Assembly: GCA_902810745.1 (NCBI GenBank)
Contig: CADDYW010000033.1
Coordinates: 1 to 40,861, forward strand
Direction: 5' to 3'
Origin: Chloroflexota bacterium
Lineage (GTDB): Bacteria; Chloroflexota; UBA6077; FW602-bin22; CADDYW01
DNA: 40,861 nucleotides
The notes under the pieces are model-generated. The model saw only the letters and a list, made by a program, of their open reading frames with translations, had not been told where the DNA came from and did no database searches. Of this stretch, positions 18,580-27,326 are shown piece after piece. The translations under genes and the position numbers were made by a program. Each line of letters begins with the position of its first letter. The first letter of the stretch is position 1.

Positions 18580-19233
18580 TCAGGCGGCCTTGCGCTGTGC
18601 TGCCTCTTTCAGGAGACGGATGACGTCTTGATCGCTTACCTGGGCGAAGTCCTCGTAAAACAGTCCCACTGCATAGAACGGCTCGGGGGCCGCGAGTACG
18701 ACCGCGTCGTCGCATTCAAACTGTAGGCGGTCCAACGTACCGGGCGGAACCACCGGGGTTGCCATGACCACCGGGCGTGCGCCCTGCTTCCGAACCGCGC
18801 GCAGCGCCGCGAGCATCGTGTACCCCGTCGCGATGCCATCGTCGACGACGATGACGGGTCGATCACGCATTGGCGGCAGCGGCGCCCCTCCTCGATAGAG
18901 CGCGACACGGCGCTCGATCTCCTCTTCCTGGCGGCGCACCTCTTCCTCGACGTAGGCACGTGAGATGTGATACGCTGCGATCTCCTCGTCGTTCAGGACG
19001 ACCTCGCCCCCCTCTGCTACTGCACCAAGGGCGTACTCCGGATTCCCCGGTGCCCCGACCTTGCGGGTGACGATCACGTTTAGCGCGGCATCCAGGATTC
19101 GCGCCACCTCCGCTGCCACGACGACGCCGCCACGTGGAAGCCCCAGGACGAGCGTCGCCGGACCCCGGTATCGCTCTAGAGAGATGGCCAGCTCGCGGCC
19201 CGCTGCCGATCGATCCTTGAAAAGCGCAGGCAT
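18580..19233 (-). CDS. Phosphoribosyltransferase-domain protein
   Basis: A 217-residue type I PRTase fold protein. The PRPP-binding motif VIVVDDGIATGYTM spans 127-140, with the two acidic residues and the GxATGxT loop intact. The N-terminal part has LVLGLPRGGVVVAAEVA, typical of the stand-alone PRTase family often annotated as erythromycin-esterase-linked or 'hypoxanthine/orotate-like'. The base substrate cannot be told from sequence. The stretch 92-115 is a charged Glu/Arg helix. ATG 19233 has GGAGG 9 bases upstream and a good promoter at 19256-19284. Confidence 0.88.
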   Translation of the reverse strand: MPALFKDRSAAGRELAISLERYRGPATLVLGLPRGGVVVAAEVARILDAALNVIVTRKVGAPGNPEYALGAVAEGGEVVLNDEEIAAYHISRAYVEEEVRRQEEEIERRVALYRGGAPLPPMRDRPVIVVDDGIATGYTMLAALRAVRKQGARPVVMATPVVPPGTLDRLQFECDDAVVLAAPEPFYAVGLFYEDFAQVSDQDVIRLLKEAAQRKAA

Positions 19234-19255
19234 GGCTCTTCCTCCAGCCTAGGTG

Positions 19256-19284
19256 ATTGTACCCGCGCGCACAGGCTATGCCAA
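19256..19284 (-). promoter_or_regulatory. Predicted promoter of the phosphoribosyltransferase gene
   Basis: On the minus strand TTGGCA (19284-19279) and TACAAT (19261-19256) are 17 bases apart, about 23 bases upstream of the ATG. Both hexamers are close to consensus. Confidence 0.6.
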
Positions 19285-19439
19285 GACCGATCGGAGATAG
19301 GGAGCAGCGGCAAGGTTCTTGCTTAGCTTGGCCGAAGCGGTCCGCGCGACGGTCGAGTGACTCGCCTCTCGCCGCGTTTGGGGCGAGCTAGAGCCAGCTG
19401 TCGCGGCGAACCGCCAGCCGGAAAGGAGGTACCTGGGCA

Positions 19440-19772
19440 ATGCCCAAGAATGAGAAGCACGAGATGACCGTCCGCGAGGCGGGCAAGAAGGGCGGAGAAG
19501 CCGTCAAGGAGAAGTACGGCCCGGAGTTTTACTCGAAGATCGGCAAAAAAGGTGGGGAAGCCGTCGCGGGTGAGCGGGGTCGCGAGTTCTACGCCGAGAT
19601 CGGAAAGAAGGGCGGCGAGACCGTCAAGCGCAAGCACGGACCGGAATTCTACTCCGAGATCGGCCGCCGCGGAGGCGAGGCGGTCAAGGAGAAGCACGGG
19701 CCCGAGTACTACTCCCGCATCGGGAAGAAGGGTGGTAAGACGAGCAGCAAGGCCAAGGAGCAGCACAGCTAG
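19440..19772 (+). CDS. KGG-repeat stress-type protein
   Basis: A 110-residue, highly charged, probably disordered protein. Residues 16-95 are four exact-length tandem units of 20 residues with the pattern KKGGEAVKxKxGPEFYSxIG, followed by a partial fifth unit (KKGGK). This is the KGG (YciG/ConB-10) family, linked to stress, sporulation or desiccation in other bacteria; the biochemical function is not known. Strong GGAGGT lies about 11 bases upstream of ATG 19440. A very stable terminator follows at 19805. High expression is likely from the ribosome site and terminator, but I see no clear promoter in the 200 bases upstream, which may mean an alternative sigma factor. Confidence 0.92.
   Translation: MPKNEKHEMTVREAGKKGGEAVKEKYGPEFYSKIGKKGGEAVAGERGREFYAEIGKKGGETVKRKHGPEFYSEIGRRGGEAVKEKHGPEYYSRIGKKGGKTSSKAKEQHS
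19485..19724 (+). repeat. Four 60-bp tandem coding repeats
   Basis: These encode the four 20-residue KGG units. Codon choice differs between units while the protein pattern is kept, so selection acts on the repeat peptide rather than on the DNA. Confidence 0.8.
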
Positions 19773-19804
19773 TCGTTGACCTTGGCTGTGATTCGATTAT
19801 CCTG

Positions 19805-19844
19805 GTGGTCGGACGCCTGATCCAGGCGTCCGACCACTGCTTTT
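19805..19844 (+). terminator. Very strong intrinsic terminator after the KGG gene
   Basis: GTGGTCGGACGCCTG (19805-19819) pairs perfectly with CAGGCGTCCGACCAC (19823-19837): a 15-bp stem with a 3-base loop, followed by TGCTTTT. Confidence 0.85.
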
Positions 19845-19880
19845 ACGCGATTTTAGCCGGTCAGATCGTAGAGAAGTCTC

Positions 19881-19910
19881 TTGATTGCCCCTCCAGAAGG
19901 CTGGTAGCAT
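19881..19910 (+). promoter_or_regulatory. Predicted promoter of the glycosidase-like gene
   Basis: TTGATT (19881-19886) and TAGCAT (19905-19910) are 18 bases apart, about 65 bases upstream of the start. Confidence 0.4.
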
Positions 19911-19975
19911 AGCTCCACCACGCCGCGGCCGTCAGAGAGTCGCCGGTTCGTGCGGACGAGTTCCGAGGGCGACGG

Positions 19976-21922
19976 ATGGGGGTAGTCATGAACGTACCAC
20001 GCCACGGCTGGCGGTGGCTCCTCACCGCGTTCGTGATTATCGCCCAACTCCTCCCCGCGACGGCATCTCACGCGACCGCGCCAGCGGTTCCACGCAGCGA
20101 CCGCGTTGGTATCGACTTCGTGAGCGCTGCGGGCAGTCCTCCGTTGATATCAGCCCAGCGGTACAGCGAGGCCGTGGACGCTGGCGCGGGCTGGGACCGC
20201 TGGGTGATCTATTGGAACAGCGTCGAGACGGCTCCGGGGCAGTTTAACTGGTCAGGGGTCGATCCCGTGATCACCGCCGACGTTGCGCAAGGGCTGAGCA
20301 TCGATGCCGTTCTCCTCGGGACACCCAGCTTTTACGCGACGACCTCTACCGCGTCACTCGCTGGCCAGAGCGTCGAGGCGCCGTACGGTGGCATCCGCGC
20401 GCTTGCGTCCAGCGCGACCACCGTGCCCCAGGGGCTCTACCAGCCAACCTTCCAGGATGGAACCGATGATTGGCTGCCTGGCAAGCCGATCAATCCGCAG
20501 AATCACTGGGCCATGTTCGTCAATCAGGCCGTGTCTCGTTACCACAACCAGGTTCACGACTGGGAGATCTGGAACGAGCCGGATTTCACGCAGTTCTGGA
20601 CTGGCTCGCTCAACGATTATGTGCGCCTGCTGAAGGTGGCATACCTCGCCGCGCACGCCGCCGATTACAGCGCCCGGATCATGGTTGGCGGAATGATGTA
20701 CTGGCAGTGGACGAATGCCTATGGAGACCACGCCTGGCTCCGCCAGTTCGTCGCCGCGCTGGAAACGGATCCCAAGGCTCCCGCGAATGGCTACTACTTC
20801 GACGTGATTCCCTGGCACTGGTACAGCCGTTCCAGCGATGCCTACTGGCGTACTCTGTCGGCGGAGCGCATTCTCACGGATGCTGGCATCTCCGGGAAGG
20901 AGATGTGGATCAACGAGACGAATGCACCGGCGTGCAATGAGCCAGTCACGAATTACGTCAACTGCAACGACTATCCTGGGGGCACGAACCCGAACGGTAA
21001 TTGGGCGCTTGGCTATGCTACGCTGACCGAGCAGGCGTCGTTCATCATTCAGGCTCTCGCGTATGGCTTCGCCGCCGGAGCAACGCGCGTCTTTCAGTTT
21101 CAGCTCCAGGACGATGGCAACGGGAGTGCGTTCGGGATGTTTCGCAACGACGGCACCGAGCGGCCGATCTACCTGGCTTACAGGCTGGCGGTGCAGCATA
21201 TCGAAGGCTTCGCAACTGTTCGTCGCTACGCGGCGAACGGGGCCGAGTGGATTACCTTCGGCATTCCTGGGCCTAACCCTCACCGGACGACGGTGCTCTG
21301 GAACACGACCGGCGCTCCGGTCAACGCATCGGTGCCCGCGGCAGGCGCCGCGCCCTTGAGCGTTACTCTCACCCAGCAAGATGGCACCCAACAGGGCCTC
21401 GCCGCGTCGTCGGTGTACACCATTTCTCTCGCTCCCGCGACCGATAATCGGAACTTCGACTCTCCGTGGAATCCTAATGACTACATCATCGGCGGACCAA
21501 CGGTCTTCCTGGTCGAGAATCTACCACCAGATACTACTGCTCCCACGTCGCGCGCGAGCGTTGCCCCTGGTGCGACAAGCCAGTCGAGCTTCCAGGTAAC
21601 CTGGAGCGGTAGCGACCCGGGAGGTTGGGGAATCTACGGCTACACCGTTCAGTATCGTGACCTGACGACCGGTAGCTACTGGGCAAACTGGATTACGGAC
21701 ACGGCCAGCACGTCGGGAACCTTCGTCCCGACGCCGGGACACACCTATGCCTTCCGCAGCCTGGCACAGGACTGGGCCGGTAACCGTGAGGTGAAATGCG
21801 CGGGCGACTCGGATGTGACGGTCGGGGCTGCTGCAATGTCTACGAGCCCGAGTGGGGCGATTCAGGGGCAGTACCGGCTGTACTTCCCTCTGGTTGGCAA
21901 CCAGAAGCCAGCGGGCTGCTGA
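19976..21922 (+). CDS. Secreted clan GH-A glycoside hydrolase-like protein with C-terminal Y-x-P-L-V tail
   Basis: 648 residues with an N-terminal signal peptide (about 8-35, ending near ASHA). The catalytic region (about 40-400) looks like a (beta/alpha)8 clan GH-A enzyme, closest in style to GH39/GH5-type: WEIWNEPDF gives acid/base candidate Glu201, and MWINETNA gives nucleophile candidate Glu314, the usual two-glutamate pair on strands 4 and 7. A beta-rich region follows, then a fibronectin-like domain (about 525-620). The protein ends YRLYFPLVGNQ, resembling the 'YLPLV' tails of many exported Chloroflexota proteins. Substrate is unknown. ATG 19976 has GAGGG 6 bases upstream; ATG 19988 is a possible alternative. 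It converges on the ROK gene, and the 274 bases between show no gene or terminator. Confidence 0.82.
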   Translation: MGVVMNVPRHGWRWLLTAFVIIAQLLPATASHATAPAVPRSDRVGIDFVSAAGSPPLISAQRYSEAVDAGAGWDRWVIYWNSVETAPGQFNWSGVDPVITADVAQGLSIDAVLLGTPSFYATTSTASLAGQSVEAPYGGIRALASSATTVPQGLYQPTFQDGTDDWLPGKPINPQNHWAMFVNQAVSRYHNQVHDWEIWNEPDFTQFWTGSLNDYVRLLKVAYLAAHAADYSARIMVGGMMYWQWTNAYGDHAWLRQFVAALETDPKAPANGYYFDVIPWHWYSRSSDAYWRTLSAERILTDAGISGKEMWINETNAPACNEPVTNYVNCNDYPGGTNPNGNWALGYATLTEQASFIIQALAYGFAAGATRVFQFQLQDDGNGSAFGMFRNDGTERPIYLAYRLAVQHIEGFATVRRYAANGAEWITFGIPGPNPHRTTVLWNTTGAPVNASVPAAGAAPLSVTLTQQDGTQQGLAASSVYTISLAPATDNRNFDSPWNPNDYIIGGPTVFLVENLPPDTTAPTSRASVAPGATSQSSFQVTWSGSDPGGWGIYGYTVQYRDLTTGSYWANWITDTASTSGTFVPTPGHTYAFRSLAQDWAGNREVKCAGDSDVTVGAAAMSTSPSGAIQGQYRLYFPLVGNQKPAGC

Positions 21923-22196
21923 GTCTGAGCGGCAGGGACCGAACCACCGCCTGGGCGTCCAGCGCGGGCTGCCGTCCGAAGGTCTCCGAAGCTCGGTTCG
22001 CGACGACAGGGCAGCGCATCCCAGCGCCGGGCGAAGCGTCGACGGTGGGTTGGAGCCGTCCTTCCGGGGCTTCGCCGCGCCGGAGATGAAGTCTCTTCGT
22101 GCAGGCTGGGATGGCCGCGATCACGAATGGGCGAATGATCCAACGGGGCTTCGTAGGGGCATCAAGGAAGCTCGCAGCGCCTGGATCGGCGGTGCC

Positions 22197-23126
22197 TCAA
22201 CCGGGTGCCGAATCGCGGCTCTGATCGCACACCAGCGCAACCGCACCCAGCACGCCGACCGCGTCTCCAAGCACGGCTGGGACGATTGGCACCGCGCCCG
22301 GTGGCGACGGTGCGCTGTTGGCTCGAACCGCCTCGCGGAGCGGTGAGAAGAGGGCGTCGCCGGCTCGGCTCACGCCGCCGCCGACCACGACGACGTCGGG
22401 ATCGAGCAGGTTGATCGCGTTGGCCAGGCCGATACCGAGCAGCCCGATTGCCCAGCGCAGCACGTCGCGCGCCATCTCGTCTCCCTGCTCGGCGCGACGA
22501 AACACGCTTTCCGCGGTGATGGCCGCGGGAGGAAGGCCTGCCCTCTCGGCGTAGGCACGTGCGATCGACGGTCCCGATGCAATTGCTTCGACACAGCCAC
22601 GCTTGCCACACGGGCAGAGCGGACCGTCGGGGAGCACGATCGTGTGTCCGACCTCGCCGGACAACCCACGGCTGCCGCGGTAGAGCTTGCCATCGAGAAT
22701 GACGCCCGCGCCGATGCCGGTACTCACCGTCACGTACAGTACGTTCCGATAGCCGCGTCCTGCTCCGAATCGGAACTCGCCAAGCGCCGCGGCGTTGGCG
22801 TCGTTGTCCATCGCGACCGGTCGTCGCCAGACCTCGGCCACGCGTTCGACCAGTGGAAAATCTTCCCACCCCGGCCCGTGATGGGACAGGAGGGTTCGCC
22901 GACAGGCGAGGTCGACGGGTCCGCCGAAGCTGATGCCCACGGCGACGGGCTCCGGCAGGCTGCGGGGAAAGGACTGTACCAGACGACGCATCGCGGAGAT
23001 CGCCCCATCGGGACCGGCCGCCGCGTCGGTCGGGCAGCGCTCGATCGCGAGCAGCCGACCGTGTCCGTCGGCGATGCCCGCCGCGAGCTTCGTGCCGCCG
23101 AAGTCCAGACCCAGGTAGGTGGACAC
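22197..23126 (-). CDS. ROK-family sugar kinase (glucokinase-like)
   Basis: 309 residues, probably phosphorylating glucose or a related hexose or N-acetylhexosamine with ATP. It has the phosphate-binding start LDFGGTKLAAGI, the catalytic Asp109 in MDNDANAAALGE, and a complete ROK zinc site: His161 (GEVGH) with Cys171, Cys173 and Cys178 (CPCGKRGC). A second glycine-rich ATP motif is VVVGGGVS. Both motifs favour an active kinase rather than a ROK repressor, and there is no N-terminal helix-turn-helix. The start is GTG, 8 bases after the ribH stop, so it is the last gene of the riboflavin transcript unless an internal promoter exists. Confidence 0.92.
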   Translation of the reverse strand: MSTYLGLDFGGTKLAAGIADGHGRLLAIERCPTDAAAGPDGAISAMRRLVQSFPRSLPEPVAVGISFGGPVDLACRRTLLSHHGPGWEDFPLVERVAEVWRRPVAMDNDANAAALGEFRFGAGRGYRNVLYVTVSTGIGAGVILDGKLYRGSRGLSGEVGHTIVLPDGPLCPCGKRGCVEAIASGPSIARAYAERAGLPPAAITAESVFRRAEQGDEMARDVLRWAIGLLGIGLANAINLLDPDVVVVGGGVSRAGDALFSPLREAVRANSAPSPPGAVPIVPAVLGDAVGVLGAVALVCDQSRDSAPG

Positions 23127-23134
23127 CGGATATC

Positions 23135-23602
23135 CTACTCGATTGCCCGCAGGAGATTAGCCATCTCGATGGCGGTCACCGCCGCGTCGTAGCCTTTGTT
23201 TCCGGCCTTGGTGCCCGCGCGTTCGATGGCCTGCTCGATCGTGTCAGTTGTGAGCACCCCGAAGACGACTGGAACCTCGGTCTGAAGCGCGACGGTGGCA
23301 ATGCCCTTCGACGCCTCCGCCGCGACGTAATCGAAGTGTGGCGTCGCGCCGCGGATGACCGCGCCGAGGCAGAGCAGCGCGTCATAGCGCCCGGTCTTCG
23401 CCAGCTTCTTTGCCGCGACCGGAATCTCAAATGAGCCGGGTACCCACGCCACGTCGATATCCTCCTCCCGTACGCCGTGACGGATCAGTCCGTCCATGGC
23501 CCCGTCGAGCAGCTTCGACGTGATCAGGCCATTGAAGCGTGCCACGATGATTCCGAAGCGTAGACCCGCGCCAACGAGGTGGCCTTCAAGACGTCGTCCC
23601 AT
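23135..23602 (-). CDS. ribH: 6,7-dimethyl-8-ribityllumazine synthase
   Basis: Condenses the RibD product with the RibB product to form lumazine, the substrate of riboflavin synthase. 155 residues, the family length. Motifs: VARFN (20-24), VPGSFEIP (54-61), [14 protein letters not shown] with catalytic His89, and the C-terminal GNKGYDAA. The ATG has AAAGGAA 4 bases upstream. It is the fourth gene of the operon and ends 8 bases before the ROK kinase. Confidence 0.97.
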   Translation of the reverse strand: MGRRLEGHLVGAGLRFGIIVARFNGLITSKLLDGAMDGLIRHGVREEDIDVAWVPGSFEIPVAAKKLAKTGRYDALLCLGAVIRGATPHFDYVAAEASKGIATVALQTEVPVVFGVLTTDTIEQAIERAGTKAGNKGYDAAVTAIEMANLLRAIE

Positions 23603-23677
23603 CAGATTCCTTTCCGTTGTAGCGTTCAGTGCAGGGAGCCGCAGGGGACGCAGACGAAGGCATGATACACGAGATTC

Positions 23678-24904
23678 TCACCCTCTGCTCGATCCCGGTG
23701 ATGGCATCTCCAGGAGATGGCCCATCTTCGACTGCTTCGTTTCCAGGTACCGACGATTGTGCTCGTTCGGTTCGACGATCAGCGGAATCCGCTCCACCTC
23801 TTCGATTCCGTAGCCGTCGAGAGCGGCCACTTTCTGGAGATTGTTTGTCAGCAGACGCATGCGCCGCACGCCAAGGTCGACCAGGATCTGGGCTCCGATG
23901 CCGTAGTGCCGAAGGTCGGGCGGGAAGCCAAGGCGTTCGTTCGCTTCGACGGTGTCCAGCCCGTCGTCCTGAAGCTGGTACGCACGGAACTTGTTGTGTA
24001 AGCCGATCCCTCGGCCCTCGTGACCTCGCAGATAGACGATCACACCGCGTTGCTCGCGGGCGATGAGCTGCATGGCGCGGTCGAGCTGCTCGCCGCAGTC
24101 GCAGCGTTTCGATCCGAAGACGTCGCCCGTCAAACACTCGGAATGCATGCGCACCAGAACCGGCTCATCTCCGGTCGGATTGCCGACCGTGAGAGCAACG
24201 TGCTGATCGTGGCGGATGACGTCCTCGTAGATGGTCGCCAGGAAGTCGCCGTAGCGTGTCGGGAGCGTGACGCTGCTGAGGCGTCGAACGAGCTTCTCGC
24301 GCTGGCGGCGGTACTCGATCAGCTGTGCCACGCTGATGATCTTGATCCCGAAGCGCGCTGCCATCTCTTCGAGCTGTGGCAGCCGAGCCATCGTGCCATC
24401 GGGATTCATAATCTCACAGACTACACCCGCCGGGAACAGGCCGGCCAGCTTGGCGAGGTCGACCGCCGCCTCGGTCTGCCCCGCGCGGATCAGCACTCCA
24501 CCTTCGCGCGCCCGCAACGGAAACGTGTGCCCCGGGCGGAGAAAATCATCCGGGCGCGCGTTCGGGTCGACCAGCTTCTGAATCGTCGCCGCGCGGTCAG
24601 CGGCCGAGATTCCGGTCGTAGTGACCCCGCGCGCTTCGACCGAGACGCAGAAAGCCGTCTGAAACTTCGCGGTGTTATCGGAGACCATCAGTGGTATCTG
24701 TAAAGCGTCTAATCGCTCGCCGGTCATCGGCACGCAGATCAGTCCGCGCGCGTGGGTCGCCATGAAGTTGATCGCGTCAGGCGTCGCAAACTGGGCTGCG
24801 ATCACCAGGTCGCCCTCGTTTTCGCGATCCTCGTCATCGACGATAATCACGAAGCGCCCAGCACGGTAGTCCTCGATAGCCTCTTCGATAGTTGCGAATG
24901 GCAT
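23678..24904 (-). CDS. ribBA: Bifunctional DHBP synthase / GTP cyclohydrolase II
   Basis: Makes both riboflavin precursors. The N-terminal RibB half (1-205) has the acidic metal motif [10 protein letters not shown] (23-32) and [14 protein letters not shown] (123-136). The RibA half (about 206-398) has the zinc-binding Cys257, Cys268 and Cys270 ([17 protein letters not shown]) and [10 protein letters not shown] (293-302). 408 residues is normal for the fused enzyme. The ATG has GGAG about 8 bases upstream, and the ribE stop lies 22 bases before it. RibBA and ribH are separated by 75 bases without a visible terminator. Confidence 0.97.
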   Translation of the reverse strand: MPFATIEEAIEDYRAGRFVIIVDDEDRENEGDLVIAAQFATPDAINFMATHARGLICVPMTGERLDALQIPLMVSDNTAKFQTAFCVSVEARGVTTTGISAADRAATIQKLVDPNARPDDFLRPGHTFPLRAREGGVLIRAGQTEAAVDLAKLAGLFPAGVVCEIMNPDGTMARLPQLEEMAARFGIKIISVAQLIEYRRQREKLVRRLSSVTLPTRYGDFLATIYEDVIRHDQHVALTVGNPTGDEPVLVRMHSECLTGDVFGSKRCDCGEQLDRAMQLIAREQRGVIVYLRGHEGRGIGLHNKFRAYQLQDDGLDTVEANERLGFPPDLRHYGIGAQILVDLGVRRMRLLTNNLQKVAALDGYGIEEVERIPLIVEPNEHNRRYLETKQSKMGHLLEMPSPGSSRG

Positions 24905-24926
24905 GGCTCCTTCCTCCGATCCGCGA

Positions 24927-25556
24927 TCAGACGAAACCGGCGTCGCGCAGTTTGTCGAGTGTCAGACCGTCTGCCGCGCCTCGATCCAGCAACAGACGTT
25001 CGACGTACTTGGCGAAAACGTCGACCTCGAGATTCACCGAGGCGCCGACCCCGCCATCGAGCAGGGCCACGTGGTCGCGAGTGTAGCGAACCAGCGCGAC
25101 GGTAAACCAATCGTCCGCCGCGTCGACAACGGTCAGGCTGATTCCGTTCACCGCGATAAAGCCCTTCTGAACGATGTAGCGCATCAGCGATCGGGGCACC
25201 TGGAATCGTACGATCAGTCCGTCGCCGTCGGGACGCAGCTCGATAATCCGGCCGGTGGCGTCGACGTGGCCTTGAACGACGTGGCCTCCGAGCCGACCTC
25301 CCACGGCAACCGCTCGCTCGAGATTCACGCGCCTTCCCGCGGTGAGCATCCCGAGCGTGGTACGACGCAGCGTTTCCGGCTGCATGGTCACTGTAAACGT
25401 TCGATCCGTCCGATCGACGACGGTAAGGCAGACGCCGTCGACGGCGATGCTGTCGCCACGCCTGAGGTCGGACATCACGGTCTCCGCGCGGATGACGAGC
25501 GTGCCAGGCCGTGCCTGGGCAACTTCTCCGATTTCTTCGACAATTCCGGTGAACAT
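24927..25556 (-). CDS. ribE: Riboflavin synthase alpha chain
   Basis: Dismutates two lumazine molecules to riboflavin. 209 residues, with two internally repeated lumazine-binding domains: MFTGIVEEIGEV and GDSIAVDGVCLTV in the first, GHVVQGHVD and KGFIAVNGISLTVV in the second. The start ATG at 25556 matches the family's invariant MFTGI; the frame is open for another 74 codons upstream but these have no family match. A 245-base gap separates it from ribD. Confidence 0.96.
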   Translation of the reverse strand: MFTGIVEEIGEVAQARPGTLVIRAETVMSDLRRGDSIAVDGVCLTVVDRTDRTFTVTMQPETLRRTTLGMLTAGRRVNLERAVAVGGRLGGHVVQGHVDATGRIIELRPDGDGLIVRFQVPRSLMRYIVQKGFIAVNGISLTVVDAADDWFTVALVRYTRDHVALLDGGVGASVNLEVDVFAKYVERLLLDRGAADGLTLDKLRDAGFV

Positions 25557-25801
25557 CGCCACCTCACTCCCGTTCTCGACGCTGGCTAGTCCATTCTGGC
25601 CATCCGGCTCACCGTCAGCCCACGCGGGCCCAGGGAAACAACGAAGGTCTGGCCATTCCCTCTCGTCTCCCTCGCGAAGAAACGAGTGATCCGTTCCTGG
25701 CTGCGCGCTCCAAGAATCTCGTCGGACATTCCCGCTGGTCACGCGGCTCTGCTGCACGAAAGATGTCACGGAGACCACGACGCTCGTCCTCGAACCGCGC
25801 G

Positions 25802-26941
25802 CTAATCATCCTTGGCCTCCGCGATCGCGTTCCACGCCGGGTATCCTTCGATCAAGATGTCTGAGCCGACCAGTCGCGTCTGCACGTCGCGCAGCGGGAT
25901 CGCGTCGGCCATCATCGGGCTCCCATCGCCGCCGATCGGGCTCGGCGCGGATCGCCCGCCAACCAGCTTTGGAGCGACGAACGCAAGGACACGGTCGATG
26001 AGCTGCTGCTGCGCGAAGGCTGCGATGACCTCCCCTCCTCCTTCGAGGAGGATCCGGATGACGCCACGACGTCCGAGCTCGTCCAGGACGGCGCGCGGAT
26101 TCACTCGCCCGGCGAGATCCGGCAGGACAACGACGTCCGCTCCCCGCGCGCGTAGATTCTCGATGCTCTCGGCCGGAGCACGCGCGGTGACTGCGATCAG
26201 GACCGGTGCCGCGGATTCGCCGTCCAGGAGCTTGCTCGTCGGTGGAGTGCGTGCCAGGCTGTCGAGAACGACACGCAACGGCGGCGTCGGTCGGGGGACT
26301 CGAACGTCGTCGCTCGGACCCAGTCGAACCGTCAGCGAAGGGTTATCGGCCAGAACGGTTTGGACGCCGACGACGATGGCGTCGCTCGCATCACGTTCGC
26401 GGTGGACCAGCCGTCGTGCCTCCTCACCGGTCACCCAGCGAGAATCGCCACTGCGCGCGGCGATCTTTCCGTCCAGCGTCATCGCCCATTTGGCCGTGAC
26501 GTAGGGACGCCCAGTCCGGACGTAATGGAAGAACGCGACATTGATCTGCCGGGCCTCGTCGCCGTGCGTGCCGACCTCTACCTGGAGGCCAGCACGTCGA
26601 AGAATATCCACTCCTCGGCCATTCACGACTGGATAGGGATCGAGCGTTGCGACGTGGACGGATCGGATCCCGGCTCGCAGAATAGCGTCGGTACAGGGCG
26701 GGGTACGTCCGTGATGACAGCACGGTTCCAGCGTAACGTACAGATCCGCGCCATCCGCCCGCCGCCCTGCCGATTCGAGCGCGATCACCTCCGCGTGGGC
26801 GCCTCCTGGCGGCTGGGTCAGCCCTTCTCCGACGATCAGACCATCCTTGACGACAACCGCGCCGACCGCGGGATTCGGGCTCACGCGGCCAAGTGCGCGG
26901 TCGGCTAGCTCAAGCGCACGCGCGAGATAATCCACGGCCAC
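25802..26941 (-). CDS. ribD: Bifunctional riboflavin deaminase/reductase
   Basis: Carries out the second and third steps of riboflavin synthesis. The deaminase domain (1-145) starts with the family's RALELA and GRVSPNPAVGAVVV; its zinc site is His49, Cys74 and Cys83 with catalytic Glu51 (HAE and PCCHHGRTPPC). The reductase domain (about 150-379) starts RPYVTAKWAMTLDGKIA and includes LLEGGGEV. GTG 26941 is chosen because GGAG lies 7 bases upstream; a longer frame to 27163 would run into the riboswitch. 379 residues is normal. It is the first gene of the operon. Confidence 0.95.
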   Translation of the reverse strand: MAVDYLARALELADRALGRVSPNPAVGAVVVKDGLIVGEGLTQPPGGAHAEVIALESAGRRADGADLYVTLEPCCHHGRTPPCTDAILRAGIRSVHVATLDPYPVVNGRGVDILRRAGLQVEVGTHGDEARQINVAFFHYVRTGRPYVTAKWAMTLDGKIAARSGDSRWVTGEEARRLVHRERDASDAIVVGVQTVLADNPSLTVRLGPSDDVRVPRPTPPLRVVLDSLARTPPTSKLLDGESAAPVLIAVTARAPAESIENLRARGADVVVLPDLAGRVNPRAVLDELGRRGVIRILLEGGGEVIAAFAQQQLIDRVLAFVAPKLVGGRSAPSPIGGDGSPMMADAIPLRDVQTRLVGSDILIEGYPAWNAIAEAKDD

Positions 26942-27041
26942 GCACTCGCTCCAAACCACGTAGACCGCCTCCGAGACGTAGCCTGGCTTCCCGGTCCCGT
27001 GGAATGCTCCGCTCTCTACGTCTTCGCACGCTTCACTCCCC

Positions 27042-27067
27042 AAATAAAAAGACCCGAAGGCGAGTCT
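27042..27067 (-). terminator. Intrinsic terminator of the FMN riboswitch
   Basis: On the minus strand AGACTCG and CGGGTCT form a 7-bp stem (one G-U pair) with the 4-base loop CCTT, followed directly by TTTTTATTT. It lies about 40 bases after the aptamer and 100 bases before ribD. The usual logic is that FMN binding lets this terminator form. A competing antiterminator was not resolved by eye. Confidence 0.8.
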
Positions 27068-27106
27068 CGCACCTCGAGTCGATTCGACTGACTGTCGTAG
27101 ACATCG

Positions 27107-27229
27107 GCCTTCTTCCATCCGGACTGTACCGTCGGCCCCGGAGACTCTCCGGATCTGCCGCAACGCGGCTCGCGGGCTCTACCGCCGATCGGGAATTGGC
27201 GCTCGCGCCTCACCCTGCCCTGAAGGTCT
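27107..27229 (-). ncRNA. FMN riboswitch (RFN element)
   Basis: The minus strand carries the conserved RFN blocks in order: CTTCAGGGCAGGGTG, TTCCCGATCGGCGGTA, AGCCCGCGAGC, GCAGATCCGG, GGGGCCGACGGT and AGTCCGGATGGAAGAAG. P1 is closed by CCTTC and GAAGG. All six helices of the FMN aptamer can be placed. It controls the following ribD-ribE-ribBA-ribH-(ROK) operon. Confidence 0.97.
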
Positions 27230-27247
27230 TTATGCACTTTTAGCCAT

Positions 27248-27277
27248 AGTCTAGTCGGGGACGATCGACGGTGTCAA
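27248..27277 (-). promoter_or_regulatory. Promoter of the riboflavin operon
   Basis: Consensus TTGACA (27277-27272) and TAGACT (27253-27248) are 18 bases apart, placing the transcription start just before the FMN aptamer. Confidence 0.75.
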
Positions 27278-27326
27278 GGATTTCGCCACGCCTGAATCGA
27301 GCGAGAACGGCTGCTGGCCCCTGCTA

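Noticed and set aside
19485..19724. Regular 60-bp repeats considered as a CRISPR-like or minisatellite array
   Set aside because: The units are contiguous without spacers, diverge at third codon positions and encode the KGG family.
20354..21391. 345-codon minus-strand frame inside the glycosidase gene
   Set aside because: No domain, and the sense strand carries a signal peptide, two catalytic glutamates and a ribosome site.
21840..22124. Possible small gene between the glycosidase and the ROK kinase
   Set aside because: Frames on both strands here lack a ribosome site and any motif; composition is that of non-coding GC-rich DNA.
27042..27067. Idea that the terminator belongs to the PfkB-type kinase strand
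   Set aside because: The T-run follows the stem only on the minus strand, in line with the FMN riboswitch.
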